Source: Myxococcales bacterium (GTDB lineage: Bacteria > Myxococcota > Myxococcia > Myxococcales > Myxococcaceae). Taken from it: a stretch of 64,000 nucleotides of DNA. The notes below the pieces were generated by a model that made no database searches, was not told the origin of the DNA, and worked only from the letters and a program-made list of their open reading frames with translations. The stretch's first letter is position 1, and each line of letters begins with the position of its first letter. Shown in pieces: positions 60,539-64,000 of the stretch. Position numbers and translations under genes: made by a program. Where the stretch lies: NCBI GenBank assembly GCA_016191815.1, contig JACPVI010000035.1, forward strand, positions 62,001 through 126,000. The letters are read 5' to 3'.

Positions 60539-63526
60539 ATGCGCCGCGCAGTCCTGCTCGTCTCGTTGCTGTCATTCGTCTGCGCCTGCAAGTGCACGCC
60601 CCCTCCCGGAAACGTGGGCGAAGACGGCGGCCCCCAAGGAGTGCCCTGTTCTTCCGATGGCGATTGCCCCATCGGCGAGGCCTGCGTGGAGGGCTATTGC
60701 GGCACCCCCCAGGTGCCCGACGCCGCCACGGGCTGCACCAGAAACGAGGACTGCCCTCCGGGAGAAGTCTGCCTCCCCAGCACCGGCCAGTGCATCACCC
60801 CCACTCCCGAAGACTCGGGCACCGAAACCGACGCCGGACAGACCGGCACCTGCTTCGAGGGTCAGACCCAGTCCTGCGGCTCCAGCAAGCTCGGGGAGTG
60901 CAGGCTGGGCACCTCCTCCTGCGTGCAGGTGGCCGGTGTGTGGCAGTTCGGGCCCTGCATGGGCGCGGTGGACCCGGTCCCCGAGGCCTGCAACGGCAAG
61001 GACGACGACTGCGACGGCGTCATCGACGACGGGCTGGGGACTCTGAGCTGCGGAATGGGCGCCTGCGCCCGCAGCGTGGACGCCTGCCTCGGCGGACAGC
61101 AGATGACTTGCGTGAGCGGGCCCTCCTCCGCCGAGGTGTGCGACGGAGTGGACAACGACTGCGACGGGCTGACCGACGAGGTCCTGGGCCTCACGACTTG
61201 TGGCATTGGCGCCTGCCTGCGCACCGTGCAGAGCTGCGTCGGAGGCGTAACCCAGACCTGCACTCCCGGAAGCCCGGGCACCGAGTCCTGCAACGGGGTG
61301 GACGACGACTGCAACGGCACCTCCGACGACGGCCTGGGACAGACCACCTGCGGGCTCGGCATCTGCCAGCGCACCATGGCCAACTGCGCCGGAGGCCAAC
61401 CCCAGGCCTGCACCCCGCTCGACGCCGGCGTGGAGAGTTGCAACAGCATCGACGACAACTGCAACGGGCTCACCGACGAGACCTGCGCCTGCTCCGCGGG
61501 CCAGAACCAGGCCTGCTACACCGGGCCGGCGGGCACTCAGGGAGTGGGGCCCTGCGAGGCCGGCTCCCAATCCTGCGACGGCGGCTCCTGGGGGCCGTGT
61601 GCCAGCGAGGTGACGCCGGTGCCGGAGAGCTGCAACGGGGTGGACGACGACTGCAGCAGCCAGGTCGACGACGGCCTCGGCTCCACCTGGTGCGGAGTGG
61701 GCGCCTGCCGCGTCAACCAGCCGAACTGCCTGGGCGGCCAGCCCAATACCTGCGTCCCTCTGGATGCGGGAGTGGAGAGCTGCAACGGCATCGACGACGA
61801 CTGCGACACCCAGACCGATGAGGGGCTGGGCACCCTGACCTGTGGCGTGGGGGCCTGCCAGGTGACGGTGAACGCCTGCGTGGGCGGCACGCCCCAGTCC
61901 TGCACTCCGGGCAGCCCGAACACCGAGCTCTGCGACGGCATCGACAACAACTGCAACGGGAGCACCGACGAGACTTTCCCCCAGCAGGGCCAGAGCTGCC
62001 CCACCGGCCAGCAGGGCATCTGCGCGAGTGGCCAGTCCACCTGCGTCTCCGGCGCGCTGGGGTGCAAGGCTCCCGACGCCGGAGTGGAGCTGTGCCCGCC
62101 CGACGGAGGGCTGGACGAGAACTGCAACGGCATCGTGGATGATCCGATGATCTGCGGCTGCAACGTCACGGTGGACAACGACACCGACGGCGCCAACGAG
62201 TGCGTGGACTGCAACGACAACGACGGCACCATCAAGCCGGGCGCCACCGAGAAGTGCAACGGCAAGGACGACAACTGCAACTCGCAAGTAGACGAAGGCT
62301 TCGACCAGGACAGCGACGGCTTCACCACCTGCGGCACCAAGCCCGGCGGCGGAGTGGACCCCACCCGCATCGACTGCAATGACAACAACGCCTTCGTCTT
62401 CCCGCTGAAAGTGACCGACTGCGGGAACGCCGCCACCCCCAGCACCGCCAACGGGGTGGACGACAACTGCAACGGCTACATCGACGAGACTTGCACCTGC
62501 ACCGCCCAGGACAAGGACTCGGACGGCGTCACCACCTGCGCCGGCGACTGCAACGACAACGACCCGGCGGTGGCGCCCGGCAAGGCCGAGGTCTGCGACG
62601 GCAAGGACAACGACTGCAACAAGGCTACGGTGGACAACTGCGGGGTGTCGGATCCCTGCGGCCAGAGGCAGGGGCCCGGCTACGTCCCCTTCCCCGCCGG
62701 GACGGATCAATGCAAGCCCGACCTCCTCTGCATCTCCGACCTGCAGACCGGGGCGCTGAGCTGCCACTCCTTCTGCAACCAGACGGTGGGGCTCGGCCTC
62801 AACGACAGCTGCGCCAGCGGAGAGGGCTGTAACCGGACCTTCCTCCAGTCCGACGACCTCCATATGTGCGGGAAGACGCCCACCGGAGCGAAGACCACCG
62901 GGCAGACCTGCTCCTTGAGCTCGGAGTGCCGGACCGGGTGGTGCCGGAGCGAGAGCGGCCAGTCGTACTGCTCCGACGCCTGCACCCACGAGGCGGGCTG
63001 CAGCGCCAACACTACCTGCGTCATCAGCAAGCAGAACACGTTCCAGCAGGGGCAGCTCTATCAGTGGTTCTCCAGCACTTGCCGGCTGGACTCGCTCCTT
63101 TCCGGCACCAAGCTCACCGGCGACAGCTGCACCGGGACGCAGTGCAAGACCGGCGCGGACGGCTGCTTCAACGGGAAGTGCACCGAGCCCTGCTGCCAGC
63201 ACTCCGACTGCCCGGGGGCCTTCATCTGCTCCATCCAGGGGCCGCGCCAGTCGGTGGTCGGCGGCACCCAGGTGTCCGTCCAACCGGCCTGCCTCACCGC
63301 CACCGGCAGCAAGGTTTCCGGTCAGGCGTGCGGCGCTTCCACCGAGTGCAAGGCCGGCATCTGCGACAAGGCGCAAGGCATCTGCGTGGACCTCTGCTGC
63401 AACGACGGCTCCTGCCCCAACGGAACCACCTGCGAGCTGGTGAAGTTCAAGTTCTCCAACGGGAACGAGAGCAACATCCGCGCCTGCCTCTTCTCGCCGC
63501 TGCCCGCCCTGGTGGAGCAGAAGTAG
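60539..63526 (+). CDS. Large lipoprotein with about 11 MopE-type metal-binding repeats
   Basis: 995 residues. Signal peptide ending near Cys17 (SLLSFVCAC, weak lipobox). Short Cys units (CSSDGDCPIGEAC) at 35-85 lead into repeats of C-N-G-x-D-D-D-C-D-G-x-x-D (the PF11617/MopE-type putative metal-binding motif): CNGKDDDCDGVIDDG, CDGVDNDCDGLTDE, CNGVDDDCNGTSDDG and eight more, to about residue 700. A Cys-rich C-terminal part (CQHSDCPGAFIC, CCNDGSCPNGTTC) follows. In MopE the motif lies near the copper site of a methanotroph surface protein; here binding is inferred from Asp and Cys spacing only. Confidence 0.85.
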   Translation: MRRAVLLVSLLSFVCACKCTPPPGNVGEDGGPQGVPCSSDGDCPIGEACVEGYCGTPQVPDAATGCTRNEDCPPGEVCLPSTGQCITPTPEDSGTETDAGQTGTCFEGQTQSCGSSKLGECRLGTSSCVQVAGVWQFGPCMGAVDPVPEACNGKDDDCDGVIDDGLGTLSCGMGACARSVDACLGGQQMTCVSGPSSAEVCDGVDNDCDGLTDEVLGLTTCGIGACLRTVQSCVGGVTQTCTPGSPGTESCNGVDDDCNGTSDDGLGQTTCGLGICQRTMANCAGGQPQACTPLDAGVESCNSIDDNCNGLTDETCACSAGQNQACYTGPAGTQGVGPCEAGSQSCDGGSWGPCASEVTPVPESCNGVDDDCSSQVDDGLGSTWCGVGACRVNQPNCLGGQPNTCVPLDAGVESCNGIDDDCDTQTDEGLGTLTCGVGACQVTVNACVGGTPQSCTPGSPNTELCDGIDNNCNGSTDETFPQQGQSCPTGQQGICASGQSTCVSGALGCKAPDAGVELCPPDGGLDENCNGIVDDPMICGCNVTVDNDTDGANECVDCNDNDGTIKPGATEKCNGKDDNCNSQVDEGFDQDSDGFTTCGTKPGGGVDPTRIDCNDNNAFVFPLKVTDCGNAATPSTANGVDDNCNGYIDETCTCTAQDKDSDGVTTCAGDCNDNDPAVAPGKAEVCDGKDNDCNKATVDNCGVSDPCGQRQGPGYVPFPAGTDQCKPDLLCISDLQTGALSCHSFCNQTVGLGLNDSCASGEGCNRTFLQSDDLHMCGKTPTGAKTTGQTCSLSSECRTGWCRSESGQSYCSDACTHEAGCSANTTCVISKQNTFQQGQLYQWFSSTCRLDSLLSGTKLTGDSCTGTQCKTGADGCFNGKCTEPCCQHSDCPGAFICSIQGPRQSVVGGTQVSVQPACLTATGSKVSGQACGASTECKAGICDKAQGICVDLCCNDGSCPNGTTCELVKFKFSNGNESNIRACLFSPLPALVEQK

Positions 63527-63581
63527 CCGCTTCCTAAGGTGCGCCGAAGGGTGCTTGAGTTGGCCGCCTCGGAGGTGGCCG

Positions 63582-64000
63582 ATGCGGAAGGGAGCCTGCT
63601 TCTTGGCGCTGCTCGCGCTCGCCGGCTGCAAGGACAAGTACCGCGAGGCGGCGGAGTCGGCCCGCGCGCGCGACGCCGGCAGCCAAGTGGGCCCGATGCC
63701 CGAGCGCGCCACCTTGCTCGCCCACGGGCAGAACGTGCCGCGGGACCTCCAGCTCGACGGCCAAAACCTCTACTGGCTCAACGAGGGCCGGAGGGCCGAG
63801 GGCACTCCCGGCATCTACCGGATTCCCAAGTCGGGCGGAGAAGTCTCCGAGCTGGTCTCCGGGCGGGGAATCCACGCCATCGCGGTGGATGACGTGAGTG
63901 TCTACTTCCTCCACCCCGAGCAGGGCACCGTGAGCGCGGTGCCCAAGCTGGGCGGAGAGGCCCGCACCCTGGCCAGCGAGCAGGAAAACCTGGGGGCCCT
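63582..64000 (+). CDS. Lipoprotein with beta-propeller-like repeats, N-terminal part (runs off the window)
   Basis: The first 139 residues. Signal peptide with LAGC (Cys16) and a GGAGGTGG ribosome site. After a short linker come repeats of about 45 residues, LQLDGQNLYWLNEGRRAEGT then IHAIAVDDVSVYFLHPEQGT, with GIYRIPKSGGE and VSAVPKLGGE at their ends. This matches the DUF5050/propeller-type repeat (LDxxxLYWxN, KxGG) frequent in myxobacterial lipoproteins. The gene continues beyond 64000. Confidence 0.8.
   Translation, partial: MRKGACFLALLALAGCKDKYREAAESARARDAGSQVGPMPERATLLAHGQNVPRDLQLDGQNLYWLNEGRRAEGTPGIYRIPKSGGEVSELVSGRGIHAIAVDDVSVYFLHPEQGTVSAVPKLGGEARTLASEQENLGA

Noticed and set aside
60572-63712. 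A 1046-codon minus-strand frame opposite the MopE-repeat gene
   Set aside because: It mirrors the Cys/Asp repeats as Ala/Val/Gly repeats; it has no signal or family pattern.

Overview
The window is dense, GC-rich bacterial DNA that looks like a chromosome segment of a myxobacterium (Myxococcota). This is inferred from gene content, not from any database match. It holds sigma-54 activators, one of them FHA-linked beside a Ser/Thr kinase, and many two-component proteins. It also has stand-alone PilZ proteins, a PilT-family ATPase, a TolQ/TolR motor operon with two TolR proteins, and many large Cys-rich lipoproteins. No rRNA, tRNA, CRISPR array, complete insertion sequence or replication origin was recognised.

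Layout. 1-4025: end of a SCO chaperone gene and a caa3-type cytochrome oxidase operon (ctaC-ctaD-ctaE-ctaF) with stepwise overlaps. 4022-5587: accessory scar with a MITE-like element, an HTH/STAS-like regulator with two matching palindromes, a membrane-protein remnant and an IS66 transposase remnant. 5588-13339: housekeeping and surface genes: nth, a small holin-like pair, a LuxR-type regulator, prs, an M23 peptidase, and a PilT-family ATPase coupled to a PilZ protein. 13476-20761: two large secreted-protein genes, each interrupted in frame at a nine-base homopolymer (G9 and C9). The first product ends in an HEGGH zinc-protease motif. 20825-22319: Uma2 and HAD proteins.

22550-30840: five lipoprotein genes joined by four-base start/stop overlaps, with a possible sigma-54 promoter in front; probably one surface assembly. 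30949-31592: an AbrB/PIN toxin-antitoxin pair. 32228-36932: a histidine kinase without an ATPase domain overlapping a complete kinase, then a convergent MshEN-domain gene. 37134-39029: TolQ-TolR-TolR motor. 39404-45947: START-like protein, nadE, EcsC, PilZ proteins, an LEA14-like lipoprotein and a membrane protein.

45975-49017: FHA/sigma-54 activator followed by a Ser/Thr kinase, a plausible phospho-relay pair. 49019-51430: a small secreted-protein operon and a toxin-antitoxin island whose MazF-type module is bounded by a 43-base direct repeat. 51431-55981: OmpR-type two-component pair and a von Willebrand lipoprotein. 56121-60474: zinc-ribbon and truncated nucleotidyltransferase genes, a two-component system with an NtrC-type regulator, and maf. 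60539-64000: a MopE-repeat lipoprotein and the start of a beta-propeller lipoprotein.

Most convincing candidates for something new: the paired homopolymer-interrupted surface genes, the five-gene lipoprotein chain, the mobile MazF cassette and the ATPase-less kinase pair.
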